Source of the DNA: Mycetocola_A sp015752285
Lineage (GTDB): Bacteria; Actinomycetota; Actinomycetes; Actinomycetales; Microbacteriaceae
Direction: 5' to 3'
Assembly (NCBI RefSeq): GCF_015752285.1
Contig: NZ_JADOUY010000003.1
Location: forward strand, 62,001 to 126,000
Length of the DNA stretch: 64,000 nt
Made by a program: the position numbers and the translations under genes. The notes below the pieces were generated by a model, which was not told the DNA's origin, made no database searches, and worked only from the letters and a program-made list of their open reading frames with translations. Shown piece by piece: positions 24,753 through 33,903 of this stretch. Positions within the stretch are counted from its first letter, which is position 1. Every line of letters starts with the position of its first letter.

Positions 24753-25622
24753 TCAGCAGTTGCGGGCGCGATATTCACCCGGCGAAACGTCGCACAATTT
24801 CACGAAGTGGGCGTAGAAGCTGCTCTGCGATCCGAAGCCTGACGCGTGTGCAATTTCGCTCGCGCTCAGCGTTGTGGTGACCAGGAGGCGTTGTGCCTCC
24901 GAAACGCGGCAGCGGGTCAGGTATTCACCGAGCGTTGTTCCGACCGATCGCCGAAACAACGACATGGCGTAATGGGTGTTGAGGTGCGCAGCCTCGGCCA
25001 CGTCCGCGGTGGTGATCGGCTCTCGAAAGTGCGCCATGATGAACTGGGCCATCGCGGTCACCCGCTGCATCGATTCTGAGGCTCCTGATCTCGCGAGCAC
25101 CATCGTCGAATCGTGTTCGGTCGATCGGCGGTGATAGCCCAGCAGGCGTCGCACCAGTGCGTGTGCCTCAATGAGCACGGTCGTCGCGCCGTCCTCATCT
25201 TCCAGCTCTCGCAACCAGCACATGAACATCGACTCGACATCGTGACCGGCCGCCGCGATCGGCACGATCACTGGGGTGCCTTGGAGCACATCGTTGAGAT
25301 CGCGGGCCGCGAGCCCCCAGTGGAGCACGGTGCTCAACGGAATGTGCAGCCAACAACTGTCCACCGGATCGTCGTCGGGCGACTGGATCAGTCGATGCGG
25401 AGTAGCGCCCCAGAACAGCGCCAAATGCCCGGTCGGAATACTGATGCGCTCTCCACCGAAGAGGTAGTCGAGCTGTCCACGGAGTACGAGATTGAGTTCC
25501 AGATCGTCGTGCCGGTGAGAGCGGTCCATGGGCAGGGGTTCACCGCGGCGACTCCAAATGGCGGAGTCCTGAACATCGACGGCGGAGGAGTCAACGGACG
25601 GGGCATGCACAGCAATGGACAT
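24753..25622 (-). CDS. AraC-family transcriptional regulator
   Basis: A 289-residue regulator. The N-terminal half is a cupin sensor (RSHRHDDLELNLVLRGQLDYLFGGERISIPTGHLALFWGATPHRLI). The C-terminal 100 residues hold two helix-turn-helix units (ITTADVAEAAHLNTHYAMSLFRRSVGTTLGEYLTRCRVSEAQRLLVTTTLSASEIAHASGFGSQSSFYAHFVKLCDVSPGEYR). It diverges from the GH4 glycosidase gene across a 91-nt gap, the arrangement of melibiose-type regulators, so it is the likely activator of the galactoside operon. Confidence 0.9.
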   Translation of the reverse strand: MSIAVHAPSVDSSAVDVQDSAIWSRRGEPLPMDRSHRHDDLELNLVLRGQLDYLFGGERISIPTGHLALFWGATPHRLIQSPDDDPVDSCWLHIPLSTVLHWGLAARDLNDVLQGTPVIVPIAAAGHDVESMFMCWLRELEDEDGATTVLIEAHALVRRLLGYHRRSTEHDSTMVLARSGASESMQRVTAMAQFIMAHFREPITTADVAEAAHLNTHYAMSLFRRSVGTTLGEYLTRCRVSEAQRLLVTTTLSASEIAHASGFGSQSSFYAHFVKLCDVSPGEYRARNC

Positions 25623-25713
25623 GCTTACAGGCTAAGACACGACCTGAGTATTCCGGACAAAGTCGACCTCACGGCGGAGGTGCCCGACCACTCGGCGCTT
25701 CTAGCGTGAAAGC

Positions 25714-27096
25714 ATGCACTCTCCAACGCGACCGCCCAAGATCACCATCATCGGCGCGGGAGGCTTTGTCTTCCCGTTCCGCCTCATTGGTGACCTCGTC
25801 AGCTTTCCAGCGCTCCAGTCGAGCACGCTCTGCCTCATGGATCTCGATGCCGGGCGGGTCGCCCGCACGGCAACGGCGGCGCGCGAGCTGGTGGCCCACC
25901 ACGGCCTCGACACCACCATCATCGAAACGACCGACCGCCGTGAGGCGCTCCGCGATGCCGACTTCGTCATCATCACCTTCCAGGTCGGCGGAATCGACTC
26001 CTATCGCCACGACGTTGAAATTCCGCGCAAGTACGGCGTCGACCAGACCGTCGGCGACACGGTCGGACCTGGCGGGGTGTTTCGATTCCTCCGCTCGGTT
26101 CCGGCGTATGAGGCCATCGCTGCCGATGCGCTCGAACTCTGCCCCAACGCGCAGTTCATCAACTACGCGAACCCGATGGCCATGGCCACCGCGTTTCTCA
26201 ACGCCAAGGGGCTCCGAACGGTCGGCCTCTGCCACAGTGTGCAGGGCACGACACGGATGCTGGCGCGAACGCTTGGTGTTCCGTACGACGAGGTCAATTA
26301 CGTGTGCGCTGGCATCAATCACCAGGCCTGGATCCTCCGCTTCGAGCACGAGAGGGAAGACCTCTATCCACGGCTGCGAGAGACCATGACGGCGCTGCAT
26401 CAGCGCGGACGCGGGGCGGCGGACCTCACCGATGACGACGGCGACCACAGCGAAGCGGCCGAGGCCGCGAGCAACTACGAGGGCGGAAACGAACAGGTTC
26501 GCACTGCGATCATGAACTCGTTCGGCTACTTCCAAACCGAATCGAGCCACCACGCGTCCGAATACCTTCCGTACTTTCGGAAGGATTCCCAGACGGTGCT
26601 CGAGTACATTCCGGAGCGGTGGGACTACTACGAGATCTGCGTCGCGCACGATCTGTCTGGCGACATCGAGCAACAGCTCGAGAAGCTCAAGGCGAACCTC
26701 GAACCGTCGGTCGAATACGGGGCGAGCATCATCAACTCTGTCGTCACCGGCGTGCCGAGCGTGATCTACGGCAACGTGCCCAACGACGGCCTCATTTCGA
26801 ACCTTCCTCCCGCGGCCTGTGTCGAAGTACCGTGCCTCGTCGACCGGAATGGTGTCCAGCCGGTCGCCATCGGAGCACTCCCGCCCCAGCTGGCGGCGCT
26901 CAACCGAACGAACATCAATCTGCAGACCCTTGCCGTCGAGGCTGCGCTCACCGGCAACAGAGAGCACGTCTTCCACGCGGTCGCCGTTGATCCCCTCACG
27001 AGCGCGATTCTCACGCTCGACGACATCCGCTCGATGACCGAGGAGCTCTTCGAGGCCCACGAAGCCTTGCTACCGCCGGCGCTCACCGCACGGTAA
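25714..27096 (+). CDS. GH4-family alpha-galactosidase-type glycosidase
   Basis: A 460-residue glycoside hydrolase family 4 protein, which cleaves glycosides by an NAD- and manganese-dependent redox mechanism. Visible motifs are the NAD loop IIGAGGFVFPFRLIGDL, GVDQTVGDTVGPGGVFRFLRSVP, NYANPMAMATAFL, the metal-site CHSVQGT and GINHQAWILRF. CHSVQ is typical of the alpha-galactosidase/alpha-glucuronidase branch rather than the 6-phospho-glycosidases (CDTP). It heads an operon with a sugar ABC importer and an oxidoreductase. Galactosides or galacturonides are the inferred substrate. Confidence 0.82.
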   Translation: MHSPTRPPKITIIGAGGFVFPFRLIGDLVSFPALQSSTLCLMDLDAGRVARTATAARELVAHHGLDTTIIETTDRREALRDADFVIITFQVGGIDSYRHDVEIPRKYGVDQTVGDTVGPGGVFRFLRSVPAYEAIAADALELCPNAQFINYANPMAMATAFLNAKGLRTVGLCHSVQGTTRMLARTLGVPYDEVNYVCAGINHQAWILRFEHEREDLYPRLRETMTALHQRGRGAADLTDDDGDHSEAAEAASNYEGGNEQVRTAIMNSFGYFQTESSHHASEYLPYFRKDSQTVLEYIPERWDYYEICVAHDLSGDIEQQLEKLKANLEPSVEYGASIINSVVTGVPSVIYGNVPNDGLISNLPPAACVEVPCLVDRNGVQPVAIGALPPQLAALNRTNINLQTLAVEAALTGNREHVFHAVAVDPLTSAILTLDDIRSMTEELFEAHEALLPPALTAR

Positions 27097-27100
27097 CGCA

Positions 27101-27129
27101 ATGAGGCGCAGCGGTGCGCTGCGCCTCAT
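27101..27129 (+). terminator. Strong intercistronic hairpin after GH4 gene
   Basis: ATGAGGCGCAGC pairs perfectly with its complement over 12 bp, with the loop GGTGC, five bases after the glycosidase stop. No long T-run follows, so it may be a partial terminator or an mRNA-stabilising hairpin that lowers or separates expression of the ABC genes downstream. Confidence 0.6.
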
Positions 27130-27179
27130 CGTCTGACGGCACTGCGCACCATCGAAAAACAGATGACAAGGGAGTCACG

Positions 27180-28121
27180 GTGACAACAGCTGCACCCAGC
27201 ACGAGAACCGCACAGGTGGCGGTTCCGCCCGGAAAAACTCGGCGGAAGCGTCCCGGAAAAGACGACTCGCGGCTAGCATTCCTGTTCATACTGCCGGCAG
27301 CGATCGGCCTGGTCGTCTTTTACTTCTGGCCGCTGCTGCGTGGGATGTGGCTGAGCTTCACGTCGTGGGACCTCCTGTCAGCCGCTCAGTTCATCGGCTT
27401 CGACAATTACGTGCGGATGTTTGCCGATCCGGTTTTCTGGAATGCGATTCGAGTAACGCTTACCTTCGTGGTTCTGAACATCGGCATCCAGACGATTGTT
27501 GCGCTCGTTCTCGCCGTGCTGATGCAGAGGCTCACCCAGTCGACGCTGCTGCGATCCGTGATCCTCTCTCCTTTTCTCGTGTCGAACGTCGTTGCCGCTC
27601 TGGTGTTCTTTTGGATTCTCGATTTCCAGCTCGGAATCGGTAACCAGATCCTCGCGTGGCTGGGGCTCGACCGCATCGGGTTCTTCACCTCAGAGTCTTG
27701 GGCGATCCTCACCGTTGCGCTTGTGAACGTCTGGCGACACATGGGCTACACCGCACTTCTGATCTTCGCGGGGCTCCAAGCCATCCCCGGCAACTTCTAT
27801 GAGGCAGCTCGCGTTGACGGGGCATCGGAGGTGCGGATGTTCCGGTCGATCACGATGCCTTTGTTGCGGCCCATTCTCGGACTCGTGCTCATCATTTCGG
27901 TGATCGGATCGTTCCAGGTGTTCGACACCATCTCGGTGACAACGGGCGGTGGCCCGATCAACGCCACACGGGTGCTTCAGGTCTATATCTATGAGAACGC
28001 GTTCGCGCAGTTCGACTTCGGATATGCATCCGCTCTCAGCGTCGCGATGCTCGCGATCCTGATGATCGTCACTTTCCTCCAGTACCGCATCACGCGGGCC
28101 GGCCAGACCGACCTCAACTAG
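27180..28121 (+). CDS. Sugar ABC transporter permease (MalF type)
   Basis: A 313-residue membrane protein with six predicted membrane segments after a basic N-terminus. The ATPase-docking EAA loop is FYEAARVDGASEVRMFRSITMPLLRP. GTG 27180, after AAGGGAGTCAC, is chosen as start because the upstream part of the frame runs into the hairpin. It works with the permease and lipoprotein that follow. No ATP-binding subunit is encoded nearby, so a shared MsiK-like ATPase from elsewhere is probably used. Confidence 0.87.
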   Translation: MTTAAPSTRTAQVAVPPGKTRRKRPGKDDSRLAFLFILPAAIGLVVFYFWPLLRGMWLSFTSWDLLSAAQFIGFDNYVRMFADPVFWNAIRVTLTFVVLNIGIQTIVALVLAVLMQRLTQSTLLRSVILSPFLVSNVVAALVFFWILDFQLGIGNQILAWLGLDRIGFFTSESWAILTVALVNVWRHMGYTALLIFAGLQAIPGNFYEAARVDGASEVRMFRSITMPLLRPILGLVLIISVIGSFQVFDTISVTTGGGPINATRVLQVYIYENAFAQFDFGYASALSVAMLAILMIVTFLQYRITRAGQTDLN

Positions 28122-28132
28122 GGAGACCGACA

Positions 28133-29092
28133 ATGACGCAACTCCCCCAATCAACCCTGACCGTGACGGACGAACCCGAATCGCCACCGCCAGCACCGAC
28201 GCCGCCGCGAAAACGCCGCCGCGTCAGCGTCGGTCGGATTTTCGCCTGGACCGTGATGGTGATCCTCTTGATCATCACGATCTTCCCCTTCTACTGGATG
28301 CTCCGAACCGCGCTGTCGAGCAACGGCGCGCTCGCGGCAAATGCCTCTTCGTTTTTGCCGGCTGAGTTCAGCTGGAACGGGTTTCGACGGGTATTCGGCC
28401 TGCAGCCAATAGACGAAGCGATCGCCGACGGCGGATCTGGCGCTCAACTCGACTTTTGGCGTTACCTCATGAACTCGGTCGTTGTCGCGACGGTGATAAC
28501 GGTGTGCCAGGTGTTCTTCTCGGCCATGGCCGCGTATGCCTTCTCCCGGCTCAAATGGAAAGGCCGCAACCTCGTCTTCAGCGTGTTTCTGCTGTCGCTG
28601 ATGGTTCCGGTGATCTTCACGCTGCTGCCGAACTTCCTGCTGATCAAACAGCTCGGACTCATCGACAGCCTCCTCGGGATCATGTTGCCGTCGTTGTTGA
28701 TCGCACCGTTCGCGATCTTCTTCTTGAGGCAGTTCTTTCTCAACGTGCCCATCGAGGTGGAAGAGGCGGCACTGGTCGACGGAGCGAGCAAGGTCCGGGT
28801 GTTCTTCGGTGTTGTTGTGCCGATGTCGGTTGCCCCGATCGCGACAATCTCGATCCTCACCTACATCACGGCGTGGAACGACTATTTCTGGCCGTTGATG
28901 GTTTCGTACAGTGACGAATCGAGAGTGCTGACCGTCGCGCTTGGATCCTTCAGCGCACAGAGCCCGCAGGGCGGGCCCGACTGGGCAGGACTGATGGCGG
29001 CGACGCTCGTCGCGGCCCTCCCGATGGTGATTCTCTTCGCGTGCTTTGCCAAGAAAATCGTCAACTCCATCGGCTTCAGTGGAATCAAGTGA
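28133..29092 (+). CDS. Sugar ABC transporter permease (MalG type)
   Basis: A 319-residue membrane protein with a proline-rich cytoplasmic N-terminus (ESPPPAPTPPRKRRR) and six membrane segments. The EAA loop is VEEAALVDGASKVRVFFGVVVPMSVAP. It begins 11 nt after the first permease, with GGGAGACCGACA before the ATG, and is followed within 11 nt by the lipoprotein gene. The pair forms the channel of the galactoside-type importer. Confidence 0.87.
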   Translation: MTQLPQSTLTVTDEPESPPPAPTPPRKRRRVSVGRIFAWTVMVILLIITIFPFYWMLRTALSSNGALAANASSFLPAEFSWNGFRRVFGLQPIDEAIADGGSGAQLDFWRYLMNSVVVATVITVCQVFFSAMAAYAFSRLKWKGRNLVFSVFLLSLMVPVIFTLLPNFLLIKQLGLIDSLLGIMLPSLLIAPFAIFFLRQFFLNVPIEVEEAALVDGASKVRVFFGVVVPMSVAPIATISILTYITAWNDYFWPLMVSYSDESRVLTVALGSFSAQSPQGGPDWAGLMAATLVAALPMVILFACFAKKIVNSIGFSGIK

Positions 29093-29102
29093 GGCGCGAA
29101 TC

Positions 29103-30482
29103 ATGACCAGACCCACCATCTCCCGACGTAAAACCGGACGCCGCGCGCTGTGGCGCACGATTGTCGGCTCCGTCCTGTCGGTCGGCCTTCTCGGTGCCAC
29201 CGGATGCGCCGCTCCTGGCGCATCGACCGGCGTCACCCTCGACTACTGGTTGTGGGAATCGCTCCAGGTTCCCGCCTACCAGAAATGCGCTGCCGCGTTC
29301 GAGAAGGAGAACCCCGACATCCAGGTTCGGCTGACCCAGTACGGATGGGGTGATTACTGGCAGAAGCTCACGGCAAGCCTTGTCGCGGGCGCCGGACCCG
29401 ATGTGTTCGCCGACCACCTCACGAAGTATCCCGAGTTCGTGAGTCGCGGTGTGCTGTTACCGCTCGACGAACTCGAGGCCACCAGCAACTTCGACGGCGC
29501 CGGGTTCCAGGAGGGCCTCGCTGACCTGTGGGTTGGCCAGGACGGACTGCAGTACGGAATGCCGAAGGACTTCGACACCGTCGCACTCTTCTACGACAAC
29601 GACATGCTTGCCGACGCAGGACTGACGTCGGCCGACCTCGAGAACCTGCAGTGGAATCCGGAGGACGGAGGAACTTTCGAAGAAGTCATCGCTCGACTCA
29701 CGGTCGACGCGAACGGTGTTCGGGGAGATGAAGAGGGTTTCGACCCGAAGAACGTCGAGGTCTACGGTCTCGCGTCCGGAGGAGCCGGTGACACCAACGG
29801 TCAGACCCAATGGGCATGGCTCGCTGCGTCGACCGGCTGGGAATACACCAATGCAGATGTCTGGGGCGACGAGTATCACTACGACGACCCACGCTTCCAG
29901 GCCTCACTGGCGTGGCTCTTCGGGTTGGTCGACAAGGGGTTCATGCCCTCTTACCAAAGCGTCGGAAGCGCACCGGACCCGGTAGAGCAGCTGGGGTCGG
30001 GCAAGGCAGCGCTCTCGCCGAACGGGTCGTGGACCATCAGCGCCTACGGCCGGCTGGAGGGCATCGACCTGGGAATTGCCAAAATCCCGGCGGGGCCGGT
30101 CGGCCACCCCGTTTCGATGTATAACGGCCTCGGCGACTCCATCAGCGCACAGACCGACCACCCGGAGGAGGCTGCGGAGTTCGTCGCTTTCCTGGGGTCT
30201 GACGCCTGCCAGATTATTGTCGGCGAAGAGGGCGTGGTCTTCCCGGCGCGGCCGGCCGGGACCGAAGCCGCCGTTGAGGCCTTCGAAGCGAGAGGGCTCG
30301 ACGTCTCACCGTTCACCGACCTTGTAGACGACGGTTACACGGTTCTGTTCCCCGTCACCACGAACGGCGCCGAGATTCTGTCGATCATGGTTCCTGTGAT
30401 GGAAGCCATCTACATCGGCAGCGAGGACGTCTCGCAACTCACGCAGGTCAACGAGAGGATCAACGCGATCCTGCAGGAGTGA
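29103..30482 (+). CDS. ABC transporter solute-binding lipoprotein
   Basis: A 459-residue extracellular sugar-binding protein. The signal peptide has a twin-arginine-like basic start (SRRKTGRRALWR), a hydrophobic core and the lipobox LLGATGC, giving a lipid-anchored cysteine near residue 36. The mature part starts with VTLDYWLWESLQVPAYQKCAAAFEKENPDIQVRLTQYGWGDYWQKL, typical of family 1 sugar-binding proteins. It is placed third in the operon, after the two permeases, which is unusual but not rare. Confidence 0.87.
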   Translation: MTRPTISRRKTGRRALWRTIVGSVLSVGLLGATGCAAPGASTGVTLDYWLWESLQVPAYQKCAAAFEKENPDIQVRLTQYGWGDYWQKLTASLVAGAGPDVFADHLTKYPEFVSRGVLLPLDELEATSNFDGAGFQEGLADLWVGQDGLQYGMPKDFDTVALFYDNDMLADAGLTSADLENLQWNPEDGGTFEEVIARLTVDANGVRGDEEGFDPKNVEVYGLASGGAGDTNGQTQWAWLAASTGWEYTNADVWGDEYHYDDPRFQASLAWLFGLVDKGFMPSYQSVGSAPDPVEQLGSGKAALSPNGSWTISAYGRLEGIDLGIAKIPAGPVGHPVSMYNGLGDSISAQTDHPEEAAEFVAFLGSDACQIIVGEEGVVFPARPAGTEAAVEAFEARGLDVSPFTDLVDDGYTVLFPVTTNGAEILSIMVPVMEAIYIGSEDVSQLTQVNERINAILQE

Positions 30483-30546
30483 TCCGTTTCTCACTTTCGT
30501 TCCAGCATCCGTTTGAGGAAGCATCCGTTTTATGAAAGGCAAACCC

Positions 30547-31794
30547 ATGACATTCACCCTTGGCATCGTTGGAGCCGGGCAATTCGCCGGCCAGTTCGCG
30601 ACCCTGTTCAAGCTGCACCCGCGGGTTGACCGCGTGGTCATCACCGACGTGCTCCCCGAACGGTCGGCCGACCTCAACGAGCAACTCGGCCTCGATGGCA
30701 CCAGGGAGAGCTTCGAGTCGATGCTCGCCGACCCGACCGTGAATGCGGTGGCCATCTTCACTCAGCGTTGGACACACGGGCCGCTCGTGCTGCAGGCACT
30801 CGCTGCGGGCAAGCACGTGTACTCGGCGGTGCCGATGGCGACGACCGAGACCGACATCGAAGCGATCATCGACGCCGTGCAGAGCACCGGGCTCACCTAC
30901 ATGATGGGGGAGACGAGCTACTACAACCCGGCCACGATCTACGCCCGCAATCAAGTCGCGGCCGGAAAATTCGGGCGCGTGTTCTACGCCGAGGGGGACT
31001 ACGTCCACGACATGGACCTCGGTTTCTACGAGGCGTACCAGTACAGCGGCGGAACGGACTGGAAGCGGACCGCGTCGTACCCACCGATGCTCTACCCGAC
31101 GCACTCCATCGGGGGTGTGCTCGGCGCGATTCCCACCTACGCCACCAGTGTGAGCTGCATCGGAGTTCGTGATGACCGCGGCGACGGCGTGTTCGACACC
31201 GAGGTGAGCATGTTCGGCAACGACTTCTCGAATGCCACCGCACTGTTTGAGCTCGCGGGTGGCGGGTCGATGCGCATCAATGAAATGCGTCGGGTGGGGT
31301 ACCCCTCACACCTGAGGGAGAGCAGGTTCCGGTACTTCGGCACGGAGGGCAGCTTCGAGCAGCTCGCGACGGTGTCGGTATGGCAAGACAAGAAGGGGGT
31401 CACGGATGTCTCTGCTCTTCTGGCCACAGAAGCGACAGCGGATGCCGACGACCCGGCGCTGGCGAATGTGGCGCCCGCGTTGAAAGATGCGTTTGTCTCC
31501 GGCCACTCCTCGGTGCACGACATCAAACGGTTGCCCAGCGAATTCCACGGTGCACACAACGGACACGAGGGGAGCCACCACTTCCTCGTCGACGACTTCG
31601 TCACCGCGGTGACGGATGGCACCCGTCCGCCGGTCAACGCCTGGGTAGCGGCACGCTTCACCCTGCCAGGAATCGTTGCGCACCAGTCAGCTCTGAAGGG
31701 AGGGGAGCGACTGCCGGTGCGTGACTTCGGAGATGCTCCCGCTCTTGGCTCGAATAACGAGGCCGAACGGGAGAACGTCGTCGCTCGGGAGTGA
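30547..31794 (+). CDS. Gfo/Idh/MocA-family oxidoreductase
   Basis: A 415-residue NAD(P)-dependent dehydrogenase of the glucose-fructose oxidoreductase family. It has the cofactor strand LGIVGAGQFAGQFATLFKLHPRVDRVVITD, then AIFTQRWTHGPLVLQALAAGKHVYSAVPMATTETD with a proline after VYSAV in place of the usual EKP, and a C-terminal beta-sheet domain starting near YMMGETSYYNPATIYARNQVAAGKFGRVFYAEGDYVHD. The ATG at 30547 follows GAAAGG; ATG 30532 would add five residues. It probably oxidises or epimerises the imported sugar. Confidence 0.82.
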   Translation: MTFTLGIVGAGQFAGQFATLFKLHPRVDRVVITDVLPERSADLNEQLGLDGTRESFESMLADPTVNAVAIFTQRWTHGPLVLQALAAGKHVYSAVPMATTETDIEAIIDAVQSTGLTYMMGETSYYNPATIYARNQVAAGKFGRVFYAEGDYVHDMDLGFYEAYQYSGGTDWKRTASYPPMLYPTHSIGGVLGAIPTYATSVSCIGVRDDRGDGVFDTEVSMFGNDFSNATALFELAGGGSMRINEMRRVGYPSHLRESRFRYFGTEGSFEQLATVSVWQDKKGVTDVSALLATEATADADDPALANVAPALKDAFVSGHSSVHDIKRLPSEFHGAHNGHEGSHHFLVDDFVTAVTDGTRPPVNAWVAARFTLPGIVAHQSALKGGERLPVRDFGDAPALGSNNEAERENVVARE

Positions 31795-31826
31795 GGTTCG
31801 CTCGGGTACCGGTCTCAGATGCTCAG

Positions 31827-31901
31827 ACGCGACGGCAAGATTCGAACTTGCGAATTGACGGGCTATGAGACCGTTCCCTTTGACCACTTGGGTACGCCGC
31901 G
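31827..31901 (-). tRNA. tRNA with CAU anticodon (atypical Met/Ile2-like)
   Basis: On the minus strand the sequence folds into a full cloverleaf. The acceptor stem CGCGGCG/CGTCGCG has 7 pairs with one G-U. The D arm CCC/GGG has A14, G18G19 and A21. The anticodon stem ACGG/CCGT has one further mismatch, and its loop CTCATAG gives CAT. The T arm GCAAG-TTCGAAT-CTTGC is perfect. U8, U33, the TTC loop and C48 are all in place. CCA is not encoded and the discriminator is U, which is odd for methionine. The D arm resembles Tyr/Leu/phage-type tRNAs. It borders the accessory island. Confidence 0.72.
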
Positions 31902-31988
31902 GTAGTCAGCCACGGTACGGAGGTGGCAGGGAGCGCGCAATCGATGTGTCGCCGCCTTACGCCGGATGTCGTCATGAAGCAGCCCGAT

Positions 31989-32115
31989 TCATGAGCGGCT
32001 GGTCGAGCCGGATACCTCGATGCCGACGACGTAACGGTCGAGGCGTTTGCAGCGCTGAGCGAGCGGGATGTTGTCCGAGTCGCCGGCGACGATGACCACG
32101 TGGGTAAGGCGGGCC
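31989..32115 (-). pseudogene. Remnant of a NYN-domain ribonuclease gene
   Basis: The minus strand encodes about 41 residues between two stops: ARLTHVVIVAGDSDNIPLAQ, then a stretch ending RYVVGIEVSGSTSRS. HVVIVAGDSDxxPL is the central strand-plus-acidic active-site motif of NYN/PIN-like nucleases. The start, the N-terminal catalytic aspartate strand and the C-terminal end are absent, and the frame breaks after SRS. It lies between the tRNA and the helicase gene, as expected for debris at an island edge. Confidence 0.6.
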
Positions 32116-32130
32116 TAACGGGCGGTGCGC

Positions 32131-33903
32131 TCAACCTGCCGTCGGGATAAAGGAACGGAGGTAGTCGCGGAGTGCCGGGTCGCAGACGTAGACGAACGTG
32201 CCGCGGATGCCGCGGGTCAGGAGAACCGCGTAGATGTTGCGAACGAATCGAAGCAGGTCCTCGTCCGTGTACTTCTTCTGGAGGACCTTGTTGTTCTCCT
32301 TGCCCTTCTTGTCGAAGTACGACGCGCGATCGACATACAGCCGCTTCGTCCCGGCGTCATAGCGAAGGTCGGGCCCAATGATCACGCCGGCATAGTTGAG
32401 GTCGTATCCCTGCACGGTGTGGATGGATCCCACTTCCTCGAGGGACTTCTTTGAGGCGACCCAGTCCGTCTGGGTGCTGTTCCAGCGGAATTGGTGACCA
32501 TCGATCTCAATGTCGTACGCCGTCTTGTCGTTCTTGGATTTCCACGGCCAGGCGAATCCAGCGAGCATCCGGGAAAGTCCCGCTTCCTTGTCCTTGAGAA
32601 GCACCTGCTCGCGCATATCCGCGACGCTGTTGAACATCCGAAAATCGTAGCCCTCGAACTGCTCCACTGCGGGGAGAGACGGGTCGTCCAACGTTCCTGG
32701 AGAGCCGAGGATGCGACGGATATATGCCACGTAGTCCGACCCGGCTTGAACTCGCATCTGCGTCGCAAGCGGGTAGTGGCGATGTCGATCCTTCGCACTA
32801 CTGACGAGTGCATCAAGGAGTTCGGACGGAACGTCGGCGGGGCGCACACTCTGCTCGGCGTCGAGCAGATAGATCTGGTGTTTGCTCTTTGCCTGTATCC
32901 AGTCGAGCTGGGTCTTGGTGACGTCATCGAAGCCGAAAAGCTTCTTGGTGATGCCGGCGAAGTTCTTGTTCTGGACGCCGGACGGTTGGTTCGCGCGTTG
33001 GTTGAGTCGGTGCGCTTCGTCGACGATCAGAAGGTCGAAGTCTTCCTGGGCATTTCCGACGTCAAACGCCGTCAGCACCATCAACGGATTAAGGCCCGGA
33101 GTCTTCCGGAACACCTTTCTGATCGACTCGCGCAGAGACTGCTGCGGCACAACGAGTCCGATCCGTAGATCGGTCAGGAGTGCCCGATTTTGGGGGATGA
33201 AGAGTTCCGAGAACATGGTGTCGCTGTCGAAATCCTCCACCGCGACGGTGTTCGCGATGTCGACCAGCAGTTTCAGCATGTAAATCGCGACAACCGTTTT
33301 GCCGGTTCCAGGCTCGCCCTGGATGACGATCGTGCTGTTGGCGTTGGACTCGAGGTCGGCGAAGAGCCCCTCGAGGATGTCCTCGACGGCAATCGCTTGG
33401 TCGTGGGTCAGCGCTTTGAATGGTGAGAGCTTGAAGAGATCGCTGTTCTCAATCTCCGGGATGCTGCGGGTGAAGATTCCATCGGCCTGAAGCTTGTCGA
33501 AAACCTCGCGGAATGATTCCCGGTACAAGTCTCGGTCGTAGTAGTCGCCGTCGGTGATGCCGTCGTTTCGATTCAGTACCCGGTACGCGCCGTCGCCGGC
33601 GAGAAGTCGTATGAGGAACGACTCCAGGTCCAGGCAGGCTGACTTGTTGAACCGTTCGTCGACGATGACGCGGATGCTCTTCAGGTGACGCTTGTCTGGC
33701 GAGTCGAGGTGCTGGCGCATCCGAGTGGCTGCGTTTCGTGACTCCCCGACGTAGACGTCGCGAAGACCCGTAGTTTTCGATTCGCCGTGGGTGTCGTCGA
33801 GGACATATACGACGGGCCAGTTTGTATTGTGTGGGTGGCTCGGAGCCCACCGGGTGACTGCCTCGGAGGTGAAGTCGAGGCGCGAGATCTCAGAGGGCGT
33901 CAT
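32131..33903 (-). CDS. GIY-YIG nuclease / DUF2075 helicase fusion
   Basis: A 590-residue protein. Residues about 29-115 form a GIY-YIG-like domain (VVYVLDD, RDVYVGES, R61, E94 in DLESFLIRLL, N111). Residues about 160-590 form a superfamily 1-like NTPase of the DUF2075 type: Walker A GEPGTGKT at 196-203, Walker B LLIVDEAH at 291-298, LLDAEQSVRP at 346-355, and the late GSIHTVQGYDLNYAGVIIGPDL motif. Such proteins are found in phage-defence and mobile regions. Its ATG overlaps the MazG gene by 14 nt, so both form one operon. Confidence 0.85.
   Translation of the reverse strand: MTPSEISRLDFTSEAVTRWAPSHPHNTNWPVVYVLDDTHGESKTTGLRDVYVGESRNAATRMRQHLDSPDKRHLKSIRVIVDERFNKSACLDLESFLIRLLAGDGAYRVLNRNDGITDGDYYDRDLYRESFREVFDKLQADGIFTRSIPEIENSDLFKLSPFKALTHDQAIAVEDILEGLFADLESNANSTIVIQGEPGTGKTVVAIYMLKLLVDIANTVAVEDFDSDTMFSELFIPQNRALLTDLRIGLVVPQQSLRESIRKVFRKTPGLNPLMVLTAFDVGNAQEDFDLLIVDEAHRLNQRANQPSGVQNKNFAGITKKLFGFDDVTKTQLDWIQAKSKHQIYLLDAEQSVRPADVPSELLDALVSSAKDRHRHYPLATQMRVQAGSDYVAYIRRILGSPGTLDDPSLPAVEQFEGYDFRMFNSVADMREQVLLKDKEAGLSRMLAGFAWPWKSKNDKTAYDIEIDGHQFRWNSTQTDWVASKKSLEEVGSIHTVQGYDLNYAGVIIGPDLRYDAGTKRLYVDRASYFDKKGKENNKVLQKKYTDEDLLRFVRNIYAVLLTRGIRGTFVYVCDPALRDYLRSFIPTAG

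Noticed and set aside
24282..24778. Possible small genes in the LLM-AraC gap
   Set aside because: The candidate translations are rich in Arg, Pro and Ser, lack ribosome sites and show no recognisable motif.
28151..29236. A 361-codon minus-strand frame across the second permease of the galactoside operon
   Set aside because: It is charge-rich and motif-free, and it overlaps a permease with a clear EAA loop and tight operon spacing.
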